A stretch of 64,000 bases of DNA from the NCBI RefSeq assembly GCF_000223985.1, contig NZ_AFWV01000002.1:72501-136500 (forward strand), given 5' to 3'. How positions within the stretch are numbered: position 1 is the stretch's first letter; the number at the start of each line of letters is the position of its first letter. Shown here piece by piece: positions 1 through 12,514 of this stretch. The translations under genes were made by a program, and so were the position numbers. The notes under the pieces are model-generated. The model ran no database searches. It saw nothing but the letters and a program-made list of their open reading frames with translations, and had not been told where the DNA came from. The stretch comes from Thiocapsa marina 5811 (GTDB lineage: Bacteria; Pseudomonadota; Gammaproteobacteria; Chromatiales; Chromatiaceae).

Positions 1-2862
<2,862 letters not shown>

Positions 2863-2956
2863 TAACACCCAAGCGCGTTGCGCCGGGTGTCGACAGCTCC
2901 CGCAACTGCGATCTCGCCGAACAGGACGCGTCCCCGTGCGGGGCGCGACCGCCCGT

Positions 2957-3075
2957 TTTCCTGGCGGCCATAGAACACTGGAACCACCTGATCCCATCCC
3001 GAACTCAGACGTGAAACGGTGTCTCGCCGATGATAGTGTGGGGCCTCCCCATGCGAACGTAGGTCACCGCCAGGG
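2957..3075 (+). rRNA. rrf: 5S ribosomal RNA
   Basis: About 118 nt with the closing stem CCTGGCGG / CCGCCAGG and the conserved core CCGAACTCAGACGTGAAACG. It lies roughly 95 nt after the 23S end and 13 nt before a strong terminator, so it is the last gene of this rRNA operon. The exact ends are good to a couple of bases. Confidence 0.95.
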
Positions 3076-3088
3076 CCTTACACCCAAA

Positions 3089-3117
3089 CCCCCGCCTCAG
3101 CAGGCGGGGGTTTTTTT
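3089..3117 (+). terminator. Rho-independent terminator of the rRNA operon
   Basis: A perfect 9-bp stem, CCCCCGCCT with AGGCGGGGG, closes a CAGC loop and is followed by seven T. It sits just after the 5S gene and ends the plus-strand rRNA operon. Confidence 0.93.
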
Positions 3118-3174
3118 ATGACCGGGAAAAAGACGACAACTGCGGTAAGAGTCGGGTCGACGACCGGATTTCCC

Positions 3175-3260
3175 TAAACCGCGCCCGGCGCGGTACGCGA
3201 GGTTCTTGGATGGGATCGGCTCCGGCACACGTAACGAGCGCCGGAGCCGGCGCGGTTTAA
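3175..3260. repeat. TTAAACCGCG palindromic element, copy A1
   Basis: An 86-bp element bounded by TAAACCGCG and CGCGGTTTAA. Internally it carries TGGGATCGG and CCGGAGCCGG and closely matches copies at 40713, 43982 and (inverted) 54490. This copy lies between the rRNA terminator and the frameshifted ftsW-like gene. It is one of two copies in the window that do not supply a stop codon. The rest of 3118-3391 shows no gene. Confidence 0.85.
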
Positions 3261-3391
3261 GGTTTTGACCTAGATCCGGCATTCAGAACCGCAAAGGCGC
3301 AATTGCACCGGGATGTCGAGCAAGGCATCTCCGGGGGCAAATCGGGAGATTTCCCTCAACTCATGCCGAAACTCCATGCGCATCGATAGCA

Positions 3392-4784
3392 TCAATCGGT
3401 CGAAGTCCTTCGGTTTCTCTGCGCACCCTTCCTCGAAACCCCTTTGGCGGGCTTCGCGATCCGATTCCTCGGCGGTGCTGCGGGTTGACCGTCGGAGACA
3501 GCGAGGAGTATGCCGATACCGATAAATCCCGTGATCAGACTGCTCCCGCCGTGACTGATGAAGGGCAGGGGTAGGCCGGTGAGCGGTACGAACTTGGTGA
3601 CGCCTCCGATATTGAGGAAGGTCTGGGTTGCCAGGACGGTGACCAGCCCGACCCCGACCAACCGGCCATCGTTGTCAGGTGCCCGGGAGGCCACCAGCAG
3701 GCTCCGGCCGAACAGGATCAGGAAGAAGAGGATCACGATCGCGCACCCCGCGAACCCCAATTCCTCTCCGATGACCGAATAGATGAAGTCCGATTGAGCG
3801 ATTGGCGTGTATTCGGGGTTGCCGCGCCCGAATCCTTCTCCCCAGAGCCCCCCCGGAGAACATCCCGGACAACCCCTGCAGGATCTGCCAGCTCCCTCCC
3901 GTGGGATCCAGGAAAGGGTCGAGCCAAGCCGCCACGCGACGCGCCCCGTGTGGCAGAACCGACGAGACGACTGCGACCATTACGAACGCACCGATTCCGC
4001 CGAGGAGCAGATAGCCCGAGCGCCCGGTTCCGACAAAGAGCATCGTCAGCAAGGCGATGCTCAGAATAATGAAGAGCCCAAGGTCTCGTTGAACGACCAG
4101 AAGGCTTGCCAGAACCAGCCAGAAACCGGCAAGCGGCAGTAGCGCTCGCCATGGTGGCAGCGGCAATCCGTGCCCCCAAAAGCTGAGCGATTTTGCGTTG
4201 CGCGCGACAAAGCCCGCCACGAACAGAACGATCGTCACCTTCAGGATCTCGCTCGGGGTGGACAGGCCCGCGGCATAGACGCCGCCTCGAAAACGCTGTC
4301 CGAACATCAGCAACATCGCCAAGAGCCCGAGCGAGAGCATGGCCCAGACCCAAATCCAATGACCTTGCGTGACGGCTTGGTAACGTCCACGCATGAGGAC
4401 GATGGCGGTTGCTCCCGTCAGGATGAGCCCGATCGGAAAGAGAATCAGATTGAGCGAGATCGTTCCGGTGGTTTCAAACGATCCCATGCGGTATTGGGCA
4501 AGCATCCCGAATCCCGAGAGAAAGGCGACGGCGACCAGGATGAGCTGATCGCCCCCGAATCGAGCCGTCACCAGCATCAGATGCAGCGTCAGCAGCGAAA
4601 GGGCATAGAGTACGAGCGGCAAGAGGTCGAGCCTGCCGATCGCCTCGCCGCCGACATGGGTCGAGCCCCACAGCATGAAAAATCCGAGCGCGATAGTGAC
4701 AACACTCCAGGCCAAGAGCGCACGCTCCGGCGCGCGCAGATCCCAGGTGCCCGCGATATCGAGCGGTCCGTTCGCCCGACTCAT
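3392..4784 (-). pseudogene. FtsW/RodA/SpoVE-family membrane protein, frameshifted
   Basis: A polytopic SEDS-family protein, the glycosyltransferase that polymerises lipid II glycan strands in the inner membrane together with a class B PBP. Many hydrophobic segments are visible. The first frame is good up to the motif WQILQGLSGMFSGG and then turns to arginine-rich nonsense. Skipping one base restores the family signature LWGEGFGRGNPEYTPIAQSD followed by IGEELGFAG, and this frame runs to the stop at 3392, giving about 463 residues. The break falls in a run of seven C (plus strand 3848-3854), so it is either a real frameshift or a homopolymer error. The start overlaps the stop of the PBP gene by 4 bp (ATGA), so the two are translationally coupled. 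Confidence 0.85.
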
Positions 4785-6361
4785 TCGATCAACCCCAGAT
4801 CGATCGCTCGCAACAAGAGATCCCTCGCCATGGGCGCTGCGGTTGCCGAGCCATAGCCGCCGTGCTCGACCAATACGGCCACCGCAAGCTGAGGCCGATC
4901 GGCCGGTGCAAACCCCACGAACCAGCTGTGCGCCGAGCCATGTGGGTTCTCGGCGGTTCCGGTCTTTCCCGCGATCGCGAGTCGAGGAGTCTCGATCCCG
5001 CGGCCGGTGCCGCCGAGGACGACTTGCCGCAGCATGGCCGAAAGGCGTTCAGCGACCGATGAGCTCATGAAATAGGCCAGGGGTGCAGGCTCGTCCGTCT
5101 CGATCAGCCGTGGTCTGACGGCGAGTCCCCGATTGGCCACGGCGCCGGCGATCAGGGCCATGTGTGCAGGCGTCACGAGTGCGGCACCCTGACCGATCGA
5201 CATCTGAGCAAGCCCATAGCGGTCCGATGGGTCGAGCCGCGGGATCTCGCCCGTGCGCATCGACCATGCGCCGTAGGGTGTTTCATGCAGGATGATCCTG
5301 CGATTGAACTGCATCCGATCCGTCATGGCGTAAAAGACATCATGTCCGAACCGCACGCCGAGCTGTGCGAAGAAGACATTGGAGGATCGCGCGAAGGCCG
5401 TCGCGAGATCGAGCCTCCCCTGTCCACGCCAGACCGAGCCGCTCTTGCGGGCCGTGTAGTATTCGTGGTCCCGGATCTTCCGATAGCGCGGCGAGGTCGT
5501 GAATCCATCGGCGGGACACTCGAGGGTCCCGGAGAAACCCTGCTCCAGCGCCGAGGCGGCAAGCAGGATCTTGAAGGTCGAGCCCGGAGGATAGAGACCC
5601 TGAGTGGCGCGGTTCAGCAAGGCCGCGCCCGGGGCGGAATCTTGGAAGAGCGCCGGGGTGATCCTGTTCGGATCGTAAGAGGGTGCGCTCACGAGCGTGC
5701 GGATCGCCCCGTCGACGGGCCGCAGGATCACGATCGCTCCCTGCCGACCTTCCAGGAGACCGAAGGCCATCCGTTGAAGCTCGGCATCGAGCGTGAGTCT
5801 CAGGTCTTGTCCGCGCGGACGCTTGTCCTGCGTCACGATCTGGCGACCGAGCGTCCCCCAGTCGCCGAGTCCGTCCGGTGCGCCGCCGTTCAGGCGCACT
5901 GTCGCCACCGACTCCATCCCGGAAGCCCCGAACCAGGGGTGGCTATAACCGACCACATGCGTGAACGCGGGGCCATCGGGATAGAGCCGATAGACCTCCC
6001 CGAGGATCTCCTCGCTGTAGGCGAGCACCTCGCCGCGATGATCCAGGATCCGACCGCGCTGGATCCGATGGGCCGGGTTCAGCTCGCGTCTGTCGTGCAG
6101 CTGCATGAAGGCGATGAATTGCGGCCGAGAGGCGCCGATCAACTGCCAAGTGGCTTGATAGACCAGGATCCCGGTGAACAGAAGGGTCAAGAGGATGATC
6201 GGAACCCGCACGGACCATTTGGCGCGGGGTAGATGCCGCAGCTCCGTAGCGTGCAGGGCGTTGAAGATCGACCGGAGCAGATAGGCAGCAGCGAAGAAGA
6301 ACCCGACATGTAGCGCCACGCGAATCAGCGACCAGGTCTCCGGATTCAGGTGAGTCGTCAT
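4781..6361 (-). CDS. Class B penicillin-binding protein (transpeptidase)
   Basis: A 526-residue peptidoglycan DD-transpeptidase of the PBP2/FtsI/PbpA type. The N-terminus carries two hydrophobic segments (about residues 12-35 and 52-70) that anchor it in the inner membrane. The three active-site motifs of penicillin-binding enzymes are present in order: STFK near residue 262, SSN near 327 and KTGT near 467. The neighbour downstream is its usual SEDS glycosyltransferase partner, overlapping by 4 bp. It lies 30 bp after menC and could be read from the men operon. The pairing resembles the actinobacterial ftsW-pbpA pair rather than the mrdA-mrdB or ftsI-ftsW loci. Confidence 0.9.
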   Translation of the reverse strand: MTTHLNPETWSLIRVALHVGFFFAAAYLLRSIFNALHATELRHLPRAKWSVRVPIILLTLLFTGILVYQATWQLIGASRPQFIAFMQLHDRRELNPAHRIQRGRILDHRGEVLAYSEEILGEVYRLYPDGPAFTHVVGYSHPWFGASGMESVATVRLNGGAPDGLGDWGTLGRQIVTQDKRPRGQDLRLTLDAELQRMAFGLLEGRQGAIVILRPVDGAIRTLVSAPSYDPNRITPALFQDSAPGAALLNRATQGLYPPGSTFKILLAASALEQGFSGTLECPADGFTTSPRYRKIRDHEYYTARKSGSVWRGQGRLDLATAFARSSNVFFAQLGVRFGHDVFYAMTDRMQFNRRIILHETPYGAWSMRTGEIPRLDPSDRYGLAQMSIGQGAALVTPAHMALIAGAVANRGLAVRPRLIETDEPAPLAYFMSSSVAERLSAMLRQVVLGGTGRGIETPRLAIAGKTGTAENPHGSAHSWFVGFAPADRPQLAVAVLVEHGGYGSATAAPMARDLLLRAIDLGLIE

Positions 6362-6391
6362 GCGGCCATCTCGCTCGAAAGGTACGCGGTC

Positions 6392-7459
6392 TCACTCCGA
6401 AGCCGGATACGGCTTGAATCCCGAGCCGGGTCGATCGGGAAGCGACAGGAGTCCCCTGTGCGATCGTGGCGGAACCCCTAGATCCTCGGTCAACCAGTCC
6501 GCGGTCGCGAGTCCATGAGGGAGCATACTGCCGGTGGCGGCCGCGAGCTGAGCGGTCGGCCAGAGTCCGGCGGCGCTCTCGACGACGCTTGTCACGAGCG
6601 CTTCGATACCCGCTTTGGCGGCGCGTTGCGAGAGATCGAGCGCAGACCGAAGTCCGCCGGCGACAGCCGGCTTGATGACAATGCGCCTCACGCCTAGGTC
6701 GCCGAGATCCGCATCGGACGTCAGACCCGCCAGGCTTTCATCCCGCGCGAGCGGAAAGCCTGCACGCTCCTGAAGCGCTTGCAGCCGGTTCGGGTCCGGA
6801 ATCCGCAGCGGCTCCTCGAGGGATTCGATCGGTAGTCCCGAGAGGCGATCGAGGATCCGGCATGCCTCGTCGTACCCCCAAGCGCCGTTGGCGTCGAGCC
6901 GAAGCTGCGTGTCGGCGGGCAAGACGGGCACGAGCGCCATGAGGCGGGCAACCTCAGATGCCGGCTCCTCGACGCCCACCTTAAGCTTCACCACTCTGAA
7001 CCCCGCCTCCGCGGCCTGTTGGAGATCGGCCGCCGTCAGCGTCGCGAGTGCGCCGAGTATCCCGTTGACCGGAACAGCATCGGGTGCATCGCGTGTCAGT
7101 AGCCTTCGCAAGGGCACGCCGTCCGTTTGGCTCAGGAGGTCGAGCAGGGCACACTCGAGCGCGAAGCGCGCGGCCGGGGTCGAGGTGAATCGATCGTCCA
7201 GCATCCGAAGGAACGTGCCTACCGATCTGCCGGGCGCGTCGTCGCGAGCAAGCGACAATGCGGCTGCAGCCGCTCCGGAAGTCTCCGTTCCCGCAGCAGG
7301 CATCGGCGCACAATCGCCGAAACCGACCGCACCACCCGACTCGGCACAGACCAGCCAGCCGCGTCGTCGCTCAAATCCCCCCCGTGCACTGCGCCAGTCG
7401 CGACGCAGCGGAAGGTCGTATGGGCGTATCCGGAATCGATCGATCCGGAGTTGCTCCAT
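6392..7459 (-). CDS. menC: o-succinylbenzoate synthase
   Basis: An enolase-superfamily dehydratase that converts SHCHC to o-succinylbenzoate in menaquinone synthesis. It is 355 residues long. The KLKVG motif (second catalytic lysine region), the metal ligands in RLDANGAW, ESLEEPL and ARDESL, and the IVIKPAVAGG lysine loop are all visible and in order. The ATG at 7459 overlaps the menA stop as TGATG. Sequence upstream in the same frame is the out-of-frame complement of menA and is not part of this gene. It is the last of the clustered men genes. Confidence 0.93.
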   Translation of the reverse strand: MEQLRIDRFRIRPYDLPLRRDWRSARGGFERRRGWLVCAESGGAVGFGDCAPMPAAGTETSGAAAAALSLARDDAPGRSVGTFLRMLDDRFTSTPAARFALECALLDLLSQTDGVPLRRLLTRDAPDAVPVNGILGALATLTAADLQQAAEAGFRVVKLKVGVEEPASEVARLMALVPVLPADTQLRLDANGAWGYDEACRILDRLSGLPIESLEEPLRIPDPNRLQALQERAGFPLARDESLAGLTSDADLGDLGVRRIVIKPAVAGGLRSALDLSQRAAKAGIEALVTSVVESAAGLWPTAQLAAATGSMLPHGLATADWLTEDLGVPPRSHRGLLSLPDRPGSGFKPYPASE

Positions 7460-8349
7460 CAGATATGGCTCAAAGCGAATCCGGCGAGCAGCAGCACCGT
7501 CACGGTCGCCTGGAAGAGACCCGTTTGGGCCAAGAGTGGATTGAGCTCCTTGCCTGTTGCGCCGCGAACGAGCTTGAGAGTCAGAAGACCGCCGAGCGGG
7601 ACGGCCGCCAGCAGAGGCCATGCGACCGCTGGCCCGAAGGTCAGCAAGAGGGTCGCGATCGACGCGAGCAGCAGCATGCCGTAGAGAAGACGCGCTCGCG
7701 GCCGGCCCAGGTGATGGCACAGGGTGCGCCGTCCAGCGATGCGATCGGTGTCCAGATCCCGGTAGTTGTTCAGCAGCAAGACGGCGGCAGCCGGCAGACC
7801 CAGTGCAATGCCGACCGCAAGGGCCGGCCAATCGAACGTCAACGTCTGGAGATAAAAGGTTCCGCCCACGGCAGCGAGCCCGAAGAACAGCAGCACATAG
7901 AGCTCGCCGAAGGGGCCATAGGCGATGGGACGCGGGCCGCCCGTGTAGGCATAGCCTGCGACCAGCGAGGCGATCCCGATCGCGAGGATCGGCCAACCGC
8001 CGCGCACCACCAGGGCCAGCCCGATGACGAAGGCGAGCCCGAAGGCCAGGTGAGCCGCCCGTTTGACCTGCTCGGGACTGAACCAGCCCTCGGCCGTCGC
8101 CCTCGGCGGACCGAGACGATCGGCAGTGTCCGTTCCGCGCTCGTAATCCGAGGCATCGTTGTGCAGGTTGGTGCCGATCTGGATCGCCGTTGCCGCGATC
8201 AGGGTGAGCAGGGCCGTCACGGCGGCAAGCTGGCCGGTTTGAAAGACGGCCAGCCCGATGCCCGCCGCGACCGGGGCTACGGCCAGCACCAAGGTCTTGG
8301 GGCGCGCGGCCTCGATCCAGAGTGCGAGATTCGACCCGGAACCCGACAC
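7459..8349 (-). CDS. menA: 1,4-dihydroxy-2-naphthoate polyprenyltransferase
   Basis: A membrane UbiA-family prenyltransferase that attaches the polyprenyl chain to DHNA to give demethylmenaquinone. The prenyl-diphosphate/Mg2+ motif NLHNDASDYERGTD and the second Asp-rich motif NNYRDLDTD are clear, with about eight hydrophobic segments. I chose the GTG at 8349, one base after the menB stop, giving 296 residues, close to the usual family length of about 300. Upstream in-frame ATGs (for example 8406) would read back into menB and add residues unlike the family. It overlaps menC by one base. Confidence 0.92.
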   Translation of the reverse strand: MSGSGSNLALWIEAARPKTLVLAVAPVAAGIGLAVFQTGQLAAVTALLTLIAATAIQIGTNLHNDASDYERGTDTADRLGPPRATAEGWFSPEQVKRAAHLAFGLAFVIGLALVVRGGWPILAIGIASLVAGYAYTGGPRPIAYGPFGELYVLLFFGLAAVGGTFYLQTLTFDWPALAVGIALGLPAAAVLLLNNYRDLDTDRIAGRRTLCHHLGRPRARLLYGMLLLASIATLLLTFGPAVAWPLLAAVPLGGLLTLKLVRGATGKELNPLLAQTGLFQATVTVLLLAGFALSHI

Positions 8350-8350
8350 G

Positions 8351-9226
8351 CTAAGGACGCCGCGGGAACTTGCCGAAATCGGGGTCGCGTTTTTCGAGGA
8401 ATGCATCGCGTCCTTCCTGTCCCTCGGCGGTCGTGTAGAAGAGTGCGGTGGCATTGCCCGCCAGCTCCTGGATACCGGCCAGTCCGTCCGTTTCTGCATT
8501 GAAGGAAGCCTTGAGCACGCGCAATGCGGTCGGGGACAGCCGGTTCATCTGCCGGCACCAATCGATCGTGACGGACTCGAGCTCGCGCAGCGGGACCACG
8601 GTGTTGACGAGCCCCATCGAGAGCGCCTCCTGCGCATCGTACTGACGGCACAGGAACCAGATCTCCTTGGCCTTTTTGAGACCTACGGTGCGTGCCATGA
8701 GTCCGGCCCCGAAACCGCCGTCGAAGCTGCCGACCCGCGGCCCGGTCTGGCCGAAGCGGGCGTTGTCGGCCGCGATCGTCAGGTCGCAGATCAGGTGCAG
8801 CACATGCCCGCCGCCGATCGCGTAGCCCGCGACCATGGCCACGACCGGCTTCGGCAGGGTGCGGATCTGACGTTGCAGCTCGAGCACGTTCAGGTGCTCG
8901 ACCCCGGCCTCGTCACGGTAGCCCTCGTCGCCCCGGATGCGCTGATCGCCGCCCGAGCAAAAGGCCAGGTCGCCCGCGCCGGTCAGGATGATGACGCCGA
9001 CGCGCGGATCCAGATGGGCGCGACGGAAGGCGTCGATCAGCTCGCGGACGGTCTGCGGCCGAAAGGCGTTGCGCACCTCGGGCCGGTTGATGGTGATCTT
9101 GGCGATCTGCTCCGCCTGTTGGTAGAGGATGTCCTGATAGAGCTCGCCGGGGGGCGTCTCCCATACCACGGGGCTCGGTCCCTCGATCTCGCGTTGACCG
9201 GCCTGCTGACTCAATGCTGAAGACAC
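8351..9226 (-). CDS. menB: 1,4-dihydroxy-2-naphthoyl-CoA synthase
   Basis: A crotonase-fold enzyme of 291 residues that cyclises o-succinylbenzoyl-CoA to DHNA-CoA. Family landmarks are visible: [17 protein letters not shown] (the oxyanion-hole glycine region), [11 protein letters not shown] and [14 protein letters not shown]. It sits between menD (9 bp upstream) and menA (one base downstream). The substrate-making ligase MenE is not encoded next to it. Confidence 0.95.
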   Translation of the reverse strand: MSSALSQQAGQREIEGPSPVVWETPPGELYQDILYQQAEQIAKITINRPEVRNAFRPQTVRELIDAFRRAHLDPRVGVIILTGAGDLAFCSGGDQRIRGDEGYRDEAGVEHLNVLELQRQIRTLPKPVVAMVAGYAIGGGHVLHLICDLTIAADNARFGQTGPRVGSFDGGFGAGLMARTVGLKKAKEIWFLCRQYDAQEALSMGLVNTVVPLRELESVTIDWCRQMNRLSPTALRVLKASFNAETDGLAGIQELAGNATALFYTTAEGQEGRDAFLEKRDPDFGKFPRRP

Positions 9227-9235
9227 CTTGGAACC

Positions 9236-11038
9236 TCATTCACTCTCGATAATGGATAGCTCGCGAACGCCGTTCCAGAACGCGCGGTGCGTGGCCAGGC
9301 TCTGCTCCGCATCCAGACGGACCTCGATCAGTCCGGCCGGCTCTCCGCGCGTTTCGGCGTCCATCGCCTCGGCCCAAGCCTGCGCGAAGCCCGCGGCATC
9401 CTCGACCGAGCGATGCGCGAGCCCGAAGGCGCGGGCCAGGGCATCCGGCTGCACGCGCGGCGGCGTTCGCCAGAGCGGCTCGAATCCCTCCAGTCCGCGC
9501 TGCGGCAGAAGGTCGAAGATACGCCCGCCGCCATTATTCAAGACAATGCACGGGCGGTCGAGCTTCTCCATCAGCAACAGCCCGCCGAGGTCATGGATGA
9601 AGGACAGATCACCCAGGAGTCCGGTAACCCCGCGTGTCGGCTCGGACCTGTCTGCGTTCAGCCCCGCGAGTGTCGAGCTTTGTCCGTCGATCCCGCTCGC
9701 ACCGCGATGACCGAAGACCCGTAGCGGCTTCTCAGACTGTCCTGACCAGGTGTCGAGCTGACGGATCGGCAGCGAGTTTGCGCAGAAGAGACCGTCCCCC
9801 TCGGGGAGGCGTTCCAGCAGGTCGGCGATGAGATGGCCCTCGCACCAGGGCGACTGCTCCAGGAACGCGCGGGCGAGATCGTCGAGCGACTGCTCCACGT
9901 CGGCCCAGCGACGAATCCAGGCTCCTTGCGCAGCGCGGCTATCGTCACGGTCGAGGCGCGTCTGCAACAGTCGGCAAAAGGCCATCGGGTCCGCGGTGAT
10001 CCGGGCTATGACGTCATGGTTCGGATCCGTCCAGCGCTCGCCGGTGTCGACGAGGATGGACGGGATCCCCTGGATCCATCCTGAAAGGGTCTTGGAGACC
10101 GGAGTTGCGCCGAATCGGACGACCCAGTCGGGTCGCAGGGCCACCGCCGTTTCGCGATTGCGCAGGGCGCTGTCGTAGCGCGTGATTCGCGCGCCCTGCG
10201 CCGGTCGAAAGCGAAGGCCCGACAACGGGTCGGCCAGAACCGGGGCGTCGAGCAGATCGGCACAGGCAAAGATGGCCTCGGCCGATGCGTCCGAGGGCCT
10301 CATTGGACCGCAGCAGATGATCCCTCGTCCGCCGAGAAGGGGTGTGAGGTCTTGCGGCCAATGCGGTGTGTCGAAAACGTCGAGCCGATCCGTCGCCGAC
10401 GAACGCGCGCCCGGTCGGTCGTGCGATCCTGCGTCCGGCGCCCCGAGAGCCCCGAGCGGCTCGGCCGTGCAGGCAGGTCCGGGTACGAGCGGCTCCCGGA
10501 ACGGGAGATTCAGATGCACCGCACCGGGCCGTGGCCCCCGGCTGACGATTGCCGCGCGCAGTCCCAGTGCCCGCATCGCTTTGAGCGCAGCCGGACCCTC
10601 TTCGGCCGGACCCGGATCATGGAACTCGCGTGTGAAGCCGCCGAAGAGACGCGTCTGATCGATCGTCTGGTTCGCACCCCAGCCGCGTAGCTCGGGCGGG
10701 CGATCCGCCGAGAGCAGGATCAACGGGATACCGGACTCGGATGCCTCGATTACGGCCGGAAACCAATGGGCGAGGGCGCTGCCGGAGGTGCAGACGAGCG
10801 CCACCGGCCGATCCGATGCCTGTGCCAGTCCCAACGCGAAAAAGGCGGCACTGCGCTCGTCGAGGATGGGGGTGAGCTCCACCAGCGGTTGTCGTTGAGC
10901 CGCCATCACCAGCGGCGTCGAGCGCGAGCCGGGCGAGAGCACGACGCGACGCACGCCGCCGTGCACCAGGCCATCGAAGAGCGCCAGCGCCCAGCGTAGA
11001 TTCCGACAGCCCTGATCGGGCGTCGCCGCGTCGCTCAT
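9236..11038 (-). CDS. menD: 2-succinyl-5-enolpyruvyl-6-hydroxy-3-cyclohexene-1-carboxylate synthase
   Basis: A thiamine-diphosphate enzyme of 600 residues that joins isochorismate and 2-oxoglutarate. The N-terminal block RRVVLSPGSRSTPLV with DERSAAFFALGLA contains the catalytic glutamate of the ThDP Pyr domain. The C-terminal PP domain has the GDLSFIHDLGGL and NNGGGRIFDLLPQ cofactor-binding signature. The ATG at 11038 overlaps the menF stop as ATGA. A long in-frame extension upstream is the complement of menF and was removed. Confidence 0.95.
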   Translation of the reverse strand: MSDAATPDQGCRNLRWALALFDGLVHGGVRRVVLSPGSRSTPLVMAAQRQPLVELTPILDERSAAFFALGLAQASDRPVALVCTSGSALAHWFPAVIEASESGIPLILLSADRPPELRGWGANQTIDQTRLFGGFTREFHDPGPAEEGPAALKAMRALGLRAAIVSRGPRPGAVHLNLPFREPLVPGPACTAEPLGALGAPDAGSHDRPGARSSATDRLDVFDTPHWPQDLTPLLGGRGIICCGPMRPSDASAEAIFACADLLDAPVLADPLSGLRFRPAQGARITRYDSALRNRETAVALRPDWVVRFGATPVSKTLSGWIQGIPSILVDTGERWTDPNHDVIARITADPMAFCRLLQTRLDRDDSRAAQGAWIRRWADVEQSLDDLARAFLEQSPWCEGHLIADLLERLPEGDGLFCANSLPIRQLDTWSGQSEKPLRVFGHRGASGIDGQSSTLAGLNADRSEPTRGVTGLLGDLSFIHDLGGLLLMEKLDRPCIVLNNGGGRIFDLLPQRGLEGFEPLWRTPPRVQPDALARAFGLAHRSVEDAAGFAQAWAEAMDAETRGEPAGLIEVRLDAEQSLATHRAFWNGVRELSIIESE

Positions 11039-12423
11039 GCGAATTGAAGTGCGGTCGACATGGCCGCGAGCTTGTGCTCGGTCTCCTGCCATTCCGAATC
11101 CGGATCGGAGCCCGCGACGATTCCCGCCCCGGCATAGAGGTCCGCCGTGTTTTCGTGGATCTCGGCGCAGCGCAGCAGCACCCAAAGCTCGCCGGTAAGA
11201 TCCGGCTCGATGATTCCGGCCGCGCCGGTATACCACCCGCGTCGGATCGGCTCGCAGCGCCTTAGCCAGGCGCGCGCCGACTCGCAGGGATGACCGTTGG
11301 TGGCCGGCGTGGGATGCAGCAGCTCGGCGAGCTGGAAGACGTCCATGCCGGGGTCGAGATCGGCGCGCACCAGGCTCCAGAGATGTTGCGCGTTGTTGAG
11401 CTGCATCACCCTGGGTCCGTCCGGCGGCTCGACGTGACGGCTGCAATGGCCGAGCGCATCGGTGACGGCATCGACGACGACCATGTGCTCGTGCAGATTT
11501 TTGTGGCATGTCCGCAATGCGCTGGTGAGCTCGGCATCGCGATCGGCGCTAGCGGCACGGCAGACGGTCCCGGCGATCGCGTCTACCTCGATGCGGTCTC
11601 GCTGTTGCGTGAAGAGGCGCTCGGGTGTGGCCGCGACGAAGCTGGTCGCGTGCCGGCGGATCGTCACCACCTGACAGGATGGAAAGAGATAAGCCAGCGC
11701 GGCGTTCAACCGAGTCAGATCAAAGCGCCGATGGCCCTCCAGCCTGAGTCGCCGACAGACGACGACCTTCTCCAGATGCGCCTGCTCGATCTGCTCGAGG
11801 GCCGACAAGACGAGGTCCTGCCAACGTGCCGGATCGGGCTCGGTCGGCCCCTGGTCGAGGCGCGCCGGTGTGAGCGGATCCAGCGCAGGCTGATTCAGCC
11901 GCGGGATAACCTGCTCCAAGCGCGTCTTCCAGCGTGCGAAAACCTCCTCGCGCGCAATCGGCAGCGCGGTCGAGAGGATCACTGCCGCCTGACCGGCGCG
12001 CGAGGAGAGCGCAAGCTCCGGAAGCCAGAGCAACGCATTGGGCAAGGTGTCCGGCTCGCTCGGTGCGTCGGTGACGGGCGAGGATGCAAAGCCGAGCATC
12101 GCAAACCCCGAGAACCCTGTCTCGTCCGGGTCGAGATGCTCCCAGTGGGCCGACATCCGTTTGGCACCCGTGCGCAAGGTTTGAAGACGGGCCTCGCCCT
12201 GCGCGGTCCATTCGCCGGCGATGCCGTAGCCGGCGCGGACCTCGCCGCGATGATTATGTGTGAACTGAAACTGCGGCCCCGGGATCTCCGGCGCGATCGT
12301 CAGCGCTTGCGGCAGCTCCAGGACGAGAGAGACGAATCCCTCCGAGCGTGTGAGCGGCAGGCTGTCGATCGTCTCGGCGAGGCGCGCGAGGATCTGCTCG
12401 AGGGTCTTGAGCGGTGCAAGCAT
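11035..12423 (-). CDS. menF: Isochorismate synthase
   Basis: A chorismate-binding-family enzyme that opens the menaquinone branch. The C-terminal half holds the family motifs FVAATPERL, AIAGTVCR, HEHMVVVDAV, HPTPATNGHP and AGAGIVAGSDP. I chose the ATG at 12423 (462 residues), which gives a normal N-terminus. A GTG at 12486 would add 21 poorly conserved residues. It is first in the chain menF-D-B-A-C and overlaps menD by 4 bp. The alpha/beta hydrolase gene ends less than 100 bp upstream on the same strand. Confidence 0.92.
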   Translation of the reverse strand: MLAPLKTLEQILARLAETIDSLPLTRSEGFVSLVLELPQALTIAPEIPGPQFQFTHNHRGEVRAGYGIAGEWTAQGEARLQTLRTGAKRMSAHWEHLDPDETGFSGFAMLGFASSPVTDAPSEPDTLPNALLWLPELALSSRAGQAAVILSTALPIAREEVFARWKTRLEQVIPRLNQPALDPLTPARLDQGPTEPDPARWQDLVLSALEQIEQAHLEKVVVCRRLRLEGHRRFDLTRLNAALAYLFPSCQVVTIRRHATSFVAATPERLFTQQRDRIEVDAIAGTVCRAASADRDAELTSALRTCHKNLHEHMVVVDAVTDALGHCSRHVEPPDGPRVMQLNNAQHLWSLVRADLDPGMDVFQLAELLHPTPATNGHPCESARAWLRRCEPIRRGWYTGAAGIIEPDLTGELWVLLRCAEIHENTADLYAGAGIVAGSDPDSEWQETEHKLAAMSTALQFA

Positions 12424-12514
12424 GAGTGAGTCTGAAGAACCGGCGGTCTGGTGTCTCGGCCCCGCGTGCGGCGTTACGCGCAACACAGGGGGGCGCGGGG
12501 CATCCTCGAAAAGC

